Assembly (NCBI GenBank): GCA_037178625.1 | Contig: CM074139.1 | Location: 2,046,001 to 2,110,000, forward strand | Direction of reading: 5' to 3' | Origin: Skeletonema tropicum | Taxonomy: Eukaryota; Bacillariophyta; Thalassiosirophyceae; Thalassiosirales; Thalassiosiraceae | Length of the DNA stretch: 64,000 bases | Part shown: positions 46,648-58,520 of the stretch, in pieces | Layout of the letters: each line of letters opens with the position of its first letter | Numbering within the stretch: the stretch's first letter is position 1 | The notes under the pieces: model-generated | Told to the model about the DNA's origin: nothing | The model's database searches: none | The model's input: the letters and a program-made list of their open reading frames with translations, nothing else | Made by a program: the position numbers and the translations under genes

Positions 46648-49600
46648 CGAATCTCTGAGTATCTCTTGATGAAATAGTGCTTGAAACATTAAAACTGATC
46701 GGTTTTTATTAACAAGTAGATTTCACTCCGCTTCTTGCTATCTCAACAATTTTATCTTGGCAAGTACATCACAGAGCGCTTCATAAGTTCTCATCTCCAA
46801 GTCCAGAGAGACGTCGTGAACTGGGCTGGACGGAAGGTAAACATTTATTTTTTCTTCTTCCCCACAAAAACTAGCTTTCTCTGCTTCAGAGTAGTGTTGA
46901 AACTGAAAGACGTCGCATTCTGAGACTGAGAAGTGGCATCGAATGATGTATTGCTCACTGTAACACTAGCAGCTTTGTCTTTGTGGTTGCTGTTGCTGCC
47001 AACTGTATTGGCAAAACTACGTGCCTTCTTCCTCTTAGCTTTCTTCAAAAACTCGTGATCTTTACTCAACTGCAACGCCTTTGCATCTGCGCCCCATTCC
47101 TGATACAAAAAGTAAGCATCTGTTAGGCACTCGTTGGAAGCCGCCTCATCCTTCTCCTCTCTCAGAAATGCAGCGTATCGCTCATTTACCATTGCCTCTA
47201 GGTTCACGAAGTTCCCTTCTGCACATGCTTCAATCGCTTTACAAAAGGCATCTCGACTGGGACTCTTCATAGACTTTAAGAACAAATACACAGGCCGAGC
47301 ATTCACAGAGCCACTCTTGGATAAAAACTTGAAATGACCCAAGCACTTCTCTCCCAACGCTTTGTATGACGCACAGTCCTTCTTGTGACACATGGCAAAG
47401 GCTGCCAAACCGGTAAAGGCCAAGCGGTTGTGCAATCGTGTGGCAACCTGATCTTGCATGGGATATGCCTCAAGAATCTTCAACAAGTCGATCATGTCTG
47501 CTTCATTCCAAAACACAAATGCCAGCTGCACTCGTAGACTACTCGAGTCGCGAAGCGTCTGAAAATGAGCACTGCCCTCCAGCTCACTCAATACCTGCCC
47601 TTCGTTGAATGCCTCACCTACCAACTCGGATGGGTTATCGCTGGGCTTGCGTAGATTCATTACGAATTGTCTGAACATGGAAAAGAGAACAAGGTAAGAC
47701 TGTCGTCCAAGATTCCTGCAGTACTCCTCTACCACTAAAAGCTTGGACTCAAAGATAGGCCCGAGCTCACAGCCTGCACCGAAGAAGCATTGAGCATAGC
47801 CCATGAGTCCGGCGAGAGACTTCTCGACCTCTCCCATGAGCTTAATTGGAGGAAGCACGAAGCATGAGGGCGCGTGAAGAAGTCGACGAGTAAAAAACAG
47901 GTTGTAATCACAACTTACCTTGAAGTCTTTGTGAACCTGCAGAAAAGTGTCCATCACACTTCTGAAGGGCTGCACTAAAGACACGACATAACAAACTGCC
48001 ATCGTACCCTGTACAGAATTATTTTTGTCGTCACGAATTCGTGGAATTAAAGCTTGAGCAGTCGCAGCAAACTTATTAGCCTTCTTAACGTCATTTAATC
48101 TTACATACGTTAAAGCGTATAACGCTATAGTAGGCACCAAATTCGAGCTGATGCTCCCCTTCTTCAGAACATACTGGATTATCTTCCAAATCAATAGCTT
48201 CATGATGTCCGACTTTCCAGACCCTATTATGAGAAAAGAAGATGAGAATCAAAGAAGACCATATACTGTGTGTACAATTTGAAAAGAGAAGAATGGACTT
48301 ACTCATTGCGCACAAAATCAACTCTTGACACAATGCAAGTAGAGGATCATCTTTGATTGGGAATGATGTCAGATAAGATACAAGAGAACGATTGCGTAAA
48401 GCCAGTTTGTATTTCATCTCCTCTTTTGCCATCACTGTCTTGGTCGGACTAAGAGGAATATCAAAACCATACTTGCTGAGTATTTCTACGCCCATCTCCA
48501 CTCCTTTGCCGTGCTCGCTTGTCTCGGTAGTGAGACACCTGATGCGGTAAGTGTATGCGTTCAGCTTTTCATCCGGTGTCTTGACATTAAATATGACTTC
48601 ATCAATGATGGCCCTAGCTGCATCATACGCGCCTGCCAATAAGTTTGTTTGTGGGTTAATCGTGGTCAAAGTAGAAAACAACACAAAACGTCAATCAAGT
48701 TGTAGAATGTCTCACGCACCAGAAGAAAACTCTGATACCAACAAAGCATCACAAAGCAGCCGTGTGAGCTCGTAGTACTCATTCTTCCATATCATACCCG
48801 ATGATTTCAGCCTCTCCAACCCTTTGTGCAGCAATGTATTCTCCTTCCCCAGTGCTCCACTATTCCTTGCAAGATGCGAGACCTTCAAGTTCAGCTTTAC
48901 CAAGTCGTTGCAATCCGTCTTATCAACTGGTAGTGAGTTGAGAATATCGACTGCAACATACTGACACCATTCTCTATCAGCGCCGTCTGCCAACAGCACC
49001 GACGAAATATGAAGCAATGTCTCCTCCGAACCAGACTTTTCAGACGCAAATCTCAGGGATGCTTGGCGAATCCGATCGTGAGCGAATATCCAGTTCGGAC
49101 TCACTCGCAGCAGCATCCCCTCATTGGATGATTGCTGGAGTAGATCCTTTAACTGACCCTCTTCATATGAAGCACCATCACGACACATCAGTGCCTTCAA
49201 AGTGGACACATCCAGTGCGTTGGGAATATACGCCATGAGAGAGAGCAGATCTTGCATCTCTTCCGGTAAGTCCCTGATTTTGCCAAGTACCGATTCCACT
49301 ACATCAGCTGACATGTTATTGGCTAGCTCAACTTTTGTGACCACCCATCGCCATTCAAAGCACATCATATCGTAAAACAAAATATTCTTACGCACGAGCT
49401 CCTCAAGTGCTTGTTTGGTGAAGAAAATGTTCCCCATCGTAGTTTGGTAGACGACACTCGACAGCTCCTGCACTTCCGCATCATCATCCTCCTTCTTCAC
49501 CGAGTCTGCAATGAACAATGTAATTGACGTTGGGGAGAGACTGAACAACTCCATCTTTTCCACGCTTTCGACTCTCTTAGCAACGACATCGTCCATCAAC

Positions 49601-50600
49601 TTGCTAAATGAATGTTCCACATCCACCTCATTCGATCGATACGCACAAATAAACATGAGATTCTTCAGTTCAGAGCTCGTCAGCAAAACATTCAGCACGT
49701 CCATTGATGCTTCGTCTGCCCACTGCAGATCGTCTAGGAAGATTATCAATGGATTGTCCAATGCTCTGCAAATAGCACACAACAATTGTAACGTGCATTC
49801 CTTGATCGCTGACATGGTCGAGTGCACAGCAAAGCCATCTTTTGCTGCTTTCTCATCTACAACGACACAGCTATCAAGAAGTGGTGTAAGCACTGGGAAT
49901 GTCACACGCAATATCAAATCACCCTCCTTCCCCGGTCCAATTAATTCCGATTGCCGGATGCTCTCCCACACTTTTTGTCGCTGTTCATTCGCTGCGTTGT
50001 CACTATTATCCTTTGCTTCACAAAACTCATTAGCAAGCGTTTCCAGCACCTCGATGACTGCAAAGAATGGGGAAGATGCGCTGTTTTGCTCACTATATTT
50101 GCCTGCCCCATGAAATATTGGGGTGTTACGTTTGGAGCTGCGTAGTTTGACGAACTCTTTGATAAGAGAAGATTTCCCCACACCACTGAAAATGATGATT
50201 TGAATGATATCATTGTGATAGATATTAGTGGACACAATAAAATATAAGGTAGTGAAGCGCATCATCTCAACTACACGTCTATCAGATATAATATGTAGAA
50301 ACATATTGCATAGAAATGTTTTGCAATAACAATAAAATCATCTTACCTGTAACCCGAAAGAAAGACCACTTGAGAGTCTGATATTTCATCTTCTTCACCG
50401 GCCAGTAGCCCAGCATACAGCCTCTCCAAACTATCCAACTCTTTCTCCCTCCCATAGAGCCTCGTAGGGAACTTAATTTTGCCCTTTTCTTCATCGTCAC
50501 TTGCATCCGATCGATCGTCGTAGAATGCCTCGTCCTTTTGCTCGGCGATTGTGCCGTGGCAGCCTTCAATTCGGAACTCGTCTGCCATCATTATTATTTC
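46648..50600 (-). repeat. Segmental duplication, copy B
   Basis: Same-orientation copy of 19258-23330, 27 kb away. Sequences match nearly base for base over exons with scattered substitutions; introns are diverged more. Homology ends near both start codons and about 200 bp past the stop. Confidence 0.85.
46845..50591 (-). CDS. AAA_16/STAND-type ATPase, copy B
   Basis: Predicted exons: 50591-50347, 50185-48720, 48632-48303, 48223-47919 and 47840-46845; 1113 aa, with five phase-matched junctions at the same places as copy A. It starts MMADEFRIEG. Walker A (GYSGVGKS) again spans the exon 1/2 junction and Walker B is LIIFLDDLQWAD. Donor 2 is the less usual GTGCGT. The last intron (47918-47841) is a multiple of three and has no stop, so retention would add 26 residues, whereas copy A has an in-frame stop there. 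Both copies look intact, consistent with a recent functional duplication. Role unknown, as for copy A. Confidence 0.8.
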
Positions 50601-50980
50601 ATGTAAGCAGCAATGAATGGGGGTCCGTCTATGCTGTGTACAGCAGGCTTATATATACCTACTTGTTGGAATGCCGCACCATCTTCCTGATTCTTTCGAA
50701 AGCTACAAGCTACATATGTCTTACAATAATTGCGAAGGGGCATGTTCCGTGTGAGTTTTGATGGATCCCGGTCCACCAGAACTGCTAGATAACCCCTTTG
50801 GGTCCACCAAAACAACACGATATGCAGGGTTATGCCGCTCGGCATAAGTATCATTTGGCGATATGCATCGAAATTCTCAATCCGGGATTGCTTGTATTGA
50901 AATAGGACTTTCTTACCTAAATACCGGATTCTGCAGAGGGTAAATCTTGGTAAGCCCCCTTTCCCGCGCTCCATAGTCAT
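50594..50980 (-). other. Unassigned ORF upstream of ATPase copy B
   Basis: A 128-codon minus-strand frame (RYLGKKVLFQYKQSRIENFD, PLRNYCKTYVACSFRKNQED) lies just upstream of the ATPase start. It has no recognised domain and no counterpart upstream of copy A. It may be a transposon remnant or chance. Confidence 0.2.
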
Positions 50981-51089
50981 TGGGCGCTTTTATCCTCTGC
51001 GGGCAGTGCCACGTTGGGTTGGGCCCACAACTGTTTAAGTATTTCGACCAAAAATCACCAAAATCTCCGTCAAGCCCAAGTACCTCAAA

Positions 51090-52140
51090 CCAGTCCCTCA
51101 CGCTGTAGTCCTCGGTATCGAGATCCTACGTGAGTAACAAAAAAAATAAAAAAGGCGCGTTTATGGTTTGACGGAAAGAAATCACGGATCTCTATAACCT
51201 CTGGACCTAGATGGCTTTTTTCAATCCAACCAGATGCCAAAATATCATTTTGCAATGATATTGCACCGATGTCGGACAATTAGAGCAATCACGTCACTCC
51301 AGGCCCCAAGTATTGATGGGAATATATCCCCTGGTCCCTCTCGGGGTCATAGGGCAGGGGATGACCGCGCGATTGGTCCACAACAGAGGCAATTTGGCCG
51401 AACGAATGATAGAAAATGAGCATTGGAGGAAAGATGAAAGTATGCGAATAATCTCGAGATGATGGACGGCCTTTCTGCAGTTACGTAGCTCGTCATTGAA
51501 TAGACTTCGGCCACGAAATTCTTCCCTCTGTCGAGCAATCAAACGAATTGGCTTTGTGTCGAATGAAGCTTTCAAGAAGTTGGTGGATCATCGGCAATTG
51601 GTAACGCAGAAAGAAGTGCATTCTTCAGCTCAAGATAGCTCAAGATGTTCGTCTCGGAGCTACCATTCGCTTGCGTGTTACCTCAGGGTGGATGCACACA
51701 AAACGATTCTGTGAAACAAGAGAAGGTGAAGTCACGGATGAGTTGTTCATTGTCTTGCCAATAGCGTCCTCTTTCTCCATTATTTGAGCCAATCGAATGC
51801 AATGAGAGAGCGCCAGGCTGCTAGGAGGGTTGCCGCAGCAATGTTACGGATGGTAGTGATGACATTCGGTAATCAACACATCGCATTTCTCTATTCTGTC
51901 GGCAGAGGGGGTGAACACTTTGTAAAATGATGTTTCGGCATCTGGCTGGATTGAAAAAAGCCACCAAATCCCACGCTGTAGGCCTCGGTATCGAGATCCT
52001 AGGTACGTCAGTAACAAAAAAATTTAAAAAGGCGCGTTTACAACGAGATCCGGCCGTCCCTCCAAAATTAAAAACCTCGCGCAAAAAAATATTTTGGGAT
52101 AAAATTTCGAATGATCTCTGTTCCGAGGAATACACTTGCT
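51090..52140. mobile_element. CACGCTG-ended element, copy 1 (composite)
   Basis: Starts cacgctgtagtcctcggtat (51091). The body 51180-51960 matches 58610-59400 in the same orientation. A second cacgctgtaggcctcgg occurs internally at about 51973, followed by the right part (aaaatattttgggata, atgatctctgttccgagga). The right end is degraded compared with copy 2. Internal sequences tggcttttttcaatcc and their inverse also bracket 51200-51965. Minus-strand frames (51294-51575, 51821-52135) include LIARQREEFRGRSLFNDELR but no recognised transposase. Confidence 0.6.
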
Positions 52141-52159
52141 TGATTTAACACTAGAGTAG

Positions 52160-52752
52160 TTGGCTTCGCAGAAGGACTGACACTCGGATTAGAAGAAGGA
52201 CTGAAACTAGGCTTCGACGACGGTCTACTGCTGGGCGTTTCAGAGGGCGAAGATGAAGGCTTACTGCTTGGGATTGCGGAAGGCGAAGATGAAGGCTTGT
52301 TGCTTGGTGACGCAGACGCAGATGGACTGAAACTAGAGGCTTCGACGCCGGTCTACTGTTTGGTATTGAGGAAGGCGATGGTGAGGGCTTGCTGCGTTGA
52401 GACGCGGGAACCGTTGAGAAGACGCGTGGGCAGGCGCTCTCACGCAAACTCCATGTCGGGTGCGTACTCGCAATCTCACTGTCTGGAAAGATATTTTAAG
52501 GCAGGGAATCGAACCCCGAACTCGTTGCCCAGTCGGTAGTGCGTCTTCTCAACATGCTGCTTGGCGATGAAGAAGGGCTGACGCTCGGCTTCGAAGACGG
52601 GCTACTGCTTGGCATTGCGGAAGGCGATACTGAGGGCTTACTGCTTGGCATTGCAGAAGGCGAAGGTGAAGACTTGCTGCCTGGAGATGCAGATGGACTC
52701 GAGCTCGGCTTGGCAGATGGCGTAGGTGAAGGTGAAGGCGCACTGCTCGGCA
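52160..52752 (-). pseudogene. 3' portion of a split Ser/Pro/Lys-rich gene
   Basis: Minus-strand sequence encodes SPSAMPSS and PSSKPSVSPS repeats like those at 61903-63747. It is interrupted at about 52420-52545 by a foreign segment with tRNA-like pieces and broken in frame near 52170-52420. It ends abruptly at catca (52751-52755), where the 7.8-kb TIR element begins. The matching 5' portion lies beyond the element at 60567-60875. Confidence 0.8.
52420..52553. other. Insert with tRNA-like arm fragments and inverted ends
   Basis: The minus strand contains cggggttcgattccctg, a good TPsiC arm. The plus strand contains gcccagtcggtagtgcg, like a D arm. gttgagaagacgc near 52421 and its inverse gcgtcttctcaac near 52541 bracket the insert. 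The arms lie on opposite strands, so no intact tRNA can fold. Perhaps a tRNA-derived SINE or foldback insertion. Confidence 0.35.
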
Positions 52753-53169
52753 TCAGGCGGCTTTGATTCGATGTCCAGTATTCAGCCCGAAATTCAACTC
52801 AAATTGCACGCCTCGAGCGTACTGGGATCCCACGTAGACCCCCTGTAGACGAATTGAATATCGTCCAAAATGTTTGCAAGAAGGTCAAAAAAGCACATTT
52901 TAACGCACACATTTCGAGCTTTTTGCGCATGCGACGAGTTGAATTTTGAGTTGAATTTTTTTGAGTTGAATATTCAACTCAACAGCAGGTCTACTAGTTC
53001 CTACAGGTATGGTGCCGTACGCCCACAAAAGAAAGCGTACCCTTACCCAAGATGTAGCGTACCCTTACCCAAAGATACTGTGCATGAACCACAATCTGCC
53101 CTCTGCCCCTCCATGTGACAAAAGTCTACAATAATGAATATGAAGAAGAAACTATAATAATCTAATGCA

Positions 53170-55394
53170 TTAACTATTTCTACCCTTCCTACGCTTGCTT
53201 GCCCTTTCTGCGTCAGGATAAAGGTTTGGATGGCCGCCTACTCTCTCGTCTGCTAGCACTTTCTTGTGTAATTTTGTGATACTCAAGTAGCCATAGACTC
53301 CGTAAATCTCTTCAATAGCCGTTCTGTAGTCTGTGCCACTGTGATTGATAACTCTTTGAATGAGATCCCATAGCAACTTTCGTCTGCAATAAGTAGAACT
53401 GCATTGGCCCTTCTCATGAGCAGTGAAATTCTTCGCTGCCTTTCTCCCATCTATTCCATTATCATATTCATCCCATAGGTCATACAAATTTCTTGGTGTT
53501 TTCGACAGGGATGCATCTGCTGGTAGCACTTGGTGGCGGTGATTGTCGGTGGTAGCGGTATGTGGGTCTTCCCTATCTTCATCGTCAGTATCATCAGTTG
53601 TAGTGTGCTTTCGTTTCCTTGTTGTTAGTTGTAGTTCGTTGGCTCTTCTCATCATCACTTTTTTCATCGAAGCCATTTCTTTTGCACGATTAGCATCATA
53701 GCTCTTTATGTTACTGTCAATGTTGTCTATTTTCTCTTGATTCGAGGTAGCTATGTGCTCTAACTGCCACAACCGTTGCTCAAGATTGCCGCTAGCTCCA
53801 GCCGATACAGTCGCACTGCCACCAGGAGCAATTGGGTTCAGTTCGTCCATCACATCAATCACCGCTGCATCATCTTGCTCAGTTACAACAATGAAACGTT
53901 TCACAATAGGGTTTTCGATAGGAGTCTGTGCGATTTCCTCGGATGATTCGTCTTGTGCACTAGCGCAACCCTCTCGATAAGCTGCCATTACTCGACGGTA
54001 GAGTGCATGAGGTATCATCACTCTTGCACTCTCATCACAGCATGCCCAAAGAAGGGCTCTGCCGAACAAAGATCCCATCTGTGGCCCGTGCATGGCGGTG
54101 ATATTAGGAGTGACAGTCGCAAGAATCCAATCATTACTTACCCATGAAGACGGCTTAATACGATAAGCAATGGGACCCCCGTGACACAACTCAGCAGCAC
54201 AAAGTGCATCTGGATAGGGCAAGAATGTATCTTCATATCTTGATGATGCCTTCGATGCATCCCCTTTCCATCGGCCGCGATGGTCAGCATTATCTTTTGA
54301 GACCCTCCCCTTGCTTCTAGCTTTCGTCCTGCCATATTTCCTTGTAGAATGTGACCCCTTCCGAAGGGTGGAGTCCTGAAATGCTGTTCCTGTAGACTGC
54401 TGGACTTCCTTAAATTCGTCAGTCTTAACGATGCAACGTAGGTCACGTATATATCGACGTTTCACTCACTTTGGGGTTTCTTCTTTGATGCAAAAGATAA
54501 AGTCACTCTCTCTTCCAACTCGTGAAGCATACTTTTTTTCGAGGTAGTTGGAAAGGAGCATCATAGAGTCCAACTTGAATTCGTTTGCAGCAAGATTGAT
54601 CTGCCACGGTGCATCACGTTCCTCCTTAACATTTTTACTCCACGGCAAGCGAGACATAAATGCATCTTCACATTCTGGGTGGATTCGTAAGTTCTCTGTT
54701 CTCCACTTAGTCGTATCGTCAATTCTACCAATCATACTACATTGATAGGTAGTAATAGCTGGGTACATCAATTTCTTCGTTTCGTCCGAAACCTTCGTCT
54801 GCGCATCAACAACAAACTTGTACTCAGCTGGTTCCCATGGCGAATCAGCTTTGGACTTCTTTCCACGCCCTTGAACCTCCAATTTGACGACTCTCTTGAT
54901 GAGTTGGTTCACTTCTTTTGATTTTGTGGGGTTACCTCGATTGTGCACCGCATCCCACGGCTGAGAGTTCGGCATGCCGGATTTGTAGACAGAGGCAGTT
55001 CTTGCGCGACCTTTTGTGGGGAGGTCGTTGGGTGCTGGCTTGTCCTTGCCATATAACATATTGCAAAAGAACCGCACAATATCTTTTGGTACGATTTGTA
55101 GCAACTCATTTAATGTAAACTCATGCTCATCAGTGTAGAATTTCTTAGGCTTTTTGTGTTTGTGTTCCATGAAACGGCTCAATCGGGTCGGAACATGTCT
55201 TCGCCTCCGAACTTGAATGGAGATGGTTGTTCTTGTTGTTGTTCATCTTGTGCGGGCGAGCGCTCTGGCGTCGCATGCTCCGGTTGCTTCCTCTTTTGCT
55301 TCCTCTTCCTTGATGCTATTTTTTGCTTCGGTGCGGCTGACTCGTCATCTGAAGATGAAGACGAGGATGAGGACGATGAGCCTGAAGAAGACAT
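53170..55394 (-). pseudogene. Crypton-like tyrosine recombinase gene, interrupted
   Basis: Three abutting minus-strand frames form one gene: 55394-55179 (MSSSGSSSS, basic/acidic N-terminus), 55182-54466 and 54465-53170. The first joins the second by a 1-nt shift; the second and third are the same frame separated by one TGA at 54466-54468. Recombinase features are a first Arg in CSMIGRIDDTTKW, then WSKNVKEERDAP, then HSTRK (HxxR) and a candidate catalytic Tyr in SSRYEDTFLPYPD. The C-terminal domain LYDLWDEYDNGIDGRKAAK with RRKLLWDLIQRVIN is GCR1_C-like DNA binding, as in stramenopile Cryptons. These elements move through circular DNA without TIRs. Readthrough or assembly error cannot be excluded. 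Confidence 0.8.
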
Positions 55395-55704
55395 TATTTG
55401 TTGTTTGTATTATTTATTAGTAGCATTGCTATCATTTTTTTTATTTTGAGAGGAGAGATGCGCGTGGATGGATAGGTGGATTGTTGCCGGAGCCGGAGAG
55501 TGGGTTCGAGATGGGACTGGTCACAGTTCGGGTCTATCAAGGCACGCTGTAGTCCTCGGTTTATAGATTCCCTCGATTGGGTGCGAAAAATAGTTTTTTC
55601 AGAAAAGTCCGCGATTTGGTTTTGGCGGGAGAATGTTCGGGAATCTATAACCTCTGAGAGCTCGTGCAGATTTTCAACACTGCCAGGCCGAACAGGGTTG
55701 AAAT

Positions 55705-57023
55705 AGAGTGGTTTTATTTGGTTCGGAACGCTGTTTTTGTGCGCATTGCGCGCGAGTGGTGACGTCAGGTGTGACAAATTAGCGTGCGACCCGTTTGCGT
55801 TCCGAACGAGTTGGGCACGCAAACGGGCCGCAAACGACCTCGTTTGCGGCCCGTTTGCGTGCCCAACATTTCACGTAGGAATTGGTACAGATTAGATTTT
55901 CGATCGAAAGCTATGGAAAGATGAGCATGGAGGATCTTTTGTAGGAGTAATCAACTAGAGGCAAACTTGTAAACTATTGTAATAACAATATCATCATGTC
56001 TTCAGATCCCTCTATGGACGGCAACAGTGGCCGCCTTGCTGTAGGCAACGGTGGCGGCAGTGGCGGCAGCGGCGGCGACCATGCGTCGGCCGGTACATCC
56101 GGCAGGAACAACAGCATCATCCAGCGATAGCCATGCGACCATCGAGCATAGTCACCGCCAAAGTAGTTGTCGATTATCTTTTCGTTTGACATACCAGTGG
56201 CACACTTAGTCATGGTGAAGAGAAACAGCTCCTCCGGGTGAAATACATAGCAGTTCTCATTGTTGGTGCGGAGATTGATGTGTCCTGTACCTACTCGGAT
56301 TTCACCATTGAACTGGCTGAGGCGGAACCCTTGAAACAAATCATGAAGTTGCCCTTTGTCGAAGTGGGTCATCTTCAATGCCTCACGATCATTTTCTATT
56401 GTGGCAATTCGCAAATGTGTTCGCGGTCAATGTTGACGTGGTACGTCCAATTCATGTTGAGGAATATCAAATAAATGGTGATCCATCCAAAAGATACGAC
56501 GTATCTGTCCGGCATAAACCTGCATAGCACGTACAATAGCATTCAGATAATGCCCTATAGCCCGCCTTAGTTGCGGTTGATTGCCTACTGCATATTGAAG
56601 TGTTTGGCCCAGAATCTGAACCCGCAGCAATGTCATTGAAAACACCTGCAGACGATTCCACACCAAATGAAGTGTCCGTCGAAAGGAGACCATCCCAGAG
56701 TGTAGATGCATCCATCTGTCATTTTTATCAGCTTCCCGAAGTGGTCTGCGCCTTGCTGCACCTGTGGAACGACGAACAAAACGTTGTCGGGCCATGGTAC
56801 CTCTTGTGTCATGTGATGTGAAAATGTTGTGAGATGTGAGTGATGACAAACACCACAGCTTTCATCGCCTTTTTGTCGCCTTTCCATCGCCTCCTCATCG
56901 CCCCAGCGACCGGCCCGGATAAAACCACCAGAACGCAAAAAAGCAGAACCAATGATCCGGCACCCATGACGTCACCAAACGACAGATCAGCGTGCAGCGT
57001 TCCGAACCAAATAAAACCACTCT
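55705..57023 (-). mobile_element. 1.3-kb Harbinger-like element
   Basis: The ends agagtggttttatttggttc (left) and gaaccaaataaaaccactct (right) extend to a 28-bp perfect inverted repeat. AAT at 55702-55704 and 57024-57026 is a 3-bp target duplication. It contains a broken transposase-like frame (55974-56849). The pre-insertion site gttgaaatat is visible in the inverted copy at 58455. Confidence 0.8.
55974..56849 (-). pseudogene. Harbinger-like transposase N-terminal fragment
   Basis: A minus-strand frame runs from about 56849 through FDIPQHELDVPRQH, a TGA, then PRTHLRIATIENDREALKM. It continues with EELFLFTMTKCATG and NYFGGDYARWSHGYRWM, a pattern typical of the region before the DDE domain in algal Harbinger-type transposases. 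It then runs into Pro-rich nonsense (PLPPLPPPLP), suggesting a frameshift. No DDE catalytic core is present, so the element is non-autonomous. Confidence 0.6.
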
Positions 57024-57130
57024 AATATGCCAAATCACCCTAATATGCAGTCGAATTGAGCGCATTGAGGACCAATACCTCCCAGTATCGATGCCGATGC
57101 ATCGCCCAACGGTCTCCCTAGCCCTCTGCC

Positions 57131-57490
57131 ATGTCCGGGACATGTTGGATCCATGACAAAGACTTTTCTTCGGTCGAAATGGAGTCAAAAGAGGACGAAA
57201 ATGAGCGAAATTTCGACGCCGCCGATCCAACATCGCTTTTGACTTCCATTGATTTCGTTTCTCGAGAGGTGTTTGGCGCACAGCAATTGAGTGCCTTCCA
57301 GATGGTACGGGCGAGCTTAGCAATGGATTTACGTACAGTCGAAGAGGTGGATGTGCATGAGGAGAAAGGAAGACACGGGGTTCATCGTTTTCGTTGGCAA
57401 CATCAAATCTTTATTAGAGAATCACACATGCTAAATGAGCTAGAAGTTCATTCACAGGAGTTGGCGGCAATAATGGTCAACTTCAGCTAG
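57131..57490 (+). other. Unassigned 119-codon ORF within nested mobile DNA
   Basis: ATG at 57131. It encodes a mixed, protein-like sequence (EMESKEDENERNFDAADPTS, HRFRWQHQIFIRESHMLNEL). The next stretch past the stop, read in another frame, is basic (KARKVVRQEWSAKRRKQ), hinting at a frameshifted longer gene. No family recognised. Confidence 0.3.
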
Positions 57491-58161
57491 TGGAGACAAG
57501 ACTGGCAGCTATGAAAGCGAGAAAAGTTGTACGACAAGAATGGAGTGCGAAAAGAAGAAAGCAATTGCTGCTGAAATAATTATCTGGAGAGTCGTCGAAA
57601 GAGAAGTTGAATTGTGGCGAGCAGGGTGGAAGGGATTCCATTGAAATAATGTAGAAATGGATTAAGTAATTATACATTTCATTAACATTAATATCTTTTA
57701 CGCGGAGGCGCGACTACGATCCTCAACGTTCTTCGTCAAGAAACCTTCAACTTCTCTGACCTTTCCAAGTTCTATATCGCGGTGACCGAATATGCTGTGC
57801 GCTGTATCAAAGTCAGATTGATCATGCCTTCAAATAGCATCGGAGATAAATCTATTCTCTCTCAACCTTGCCCTCGCCTTCACTGAATGTAACAGGACGT
57901 ACCAGATCCTCAGACTTCTTATTTGGAACAATGTTCATATATTTTCCTCAATCTCGATCCTCCTCCTATTTCTATATTTTGGGTATCTTGATTGTAAGTC
58001 AATGCAATCGTTTGTTGTTTGTTCGGCTTCTGTTTCTGTTTCGCTTGATTGAGAGTGTCGGACGGGTGTTCGCGTCGTTTGCTCTGTAGCATGTTTTCAT
58101 TTCATTCACGATTCGGTTTCGTCGCTGTCGCTGCGGTTGGATAGTCTTCAGGCATCCGGCA

Positions 58162-58464
58162 TCACTCTCGGCGAAGTTGCCTGTTGCCGCTCCGACTCAT
58201 TGCCATTAGTGTTATTAAGGAGACAGGTTGAGTTCGAGTAGTGGTGGGATAGGTAACATCTTTTGCTCTTCCCTTCGACGTTTCATCCGCCGATGGAGAC
58301 GAATAAAAGCCGTTAATTTCTTTCTCCCCGCTCATAATAGGGGCTTCGTTGGTGCTGGGTGTTGGCAATCGATAGGGAGAGGGGTTGAGAAGGTGTTCCG
58401 GTGGTTCGACATGGTCATTGTCGGCCAAAAGTGGATCTTTGATGTCAAAAGGGTGATATTTCAA
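58162..58464 (-). other. Unassigned 100-codon ORF
   Basis: A minus-strand frame (MKYHPFDIKDPLLADNDHVE, PYRLPTPSTNEAPIMSGEKE) partly overlaps the right copy of the 60-bp inverted repeat. No domain recognised; possibly a transposon remnant. Confidence 0.22.
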
Positions 58465-58520
58465 CCCTGTTCGGCCTGGCAGTGTTGAAAATCTGCACGA
58501 GCTCTCAGAGGTTATACGCC

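Larger units (their letters stand above)
55636..58520. repeat. ~60-bp inverted repeat pair enclosing the Harbinger-like element
   Basis: tataacctctgagagctcgt and gccaggccgaacagggttga (55636-55704) recur inverted at 58455-58517. The Harbinger-like insertion breaks the left copy at gttgaaat. The pair probably marks the ends of an older 2.9-kb element. Between 57030 and 58450 are two weak ORFs only. Confidence 0.6.

Noticed and set aside
52480..52560. A tRNA gene suggested by ggttcgattcc
   Set aside because: No acceptor stem pairs with the 3' side, no anticodon arm folds, and the D-arm-like box is on the other strand.
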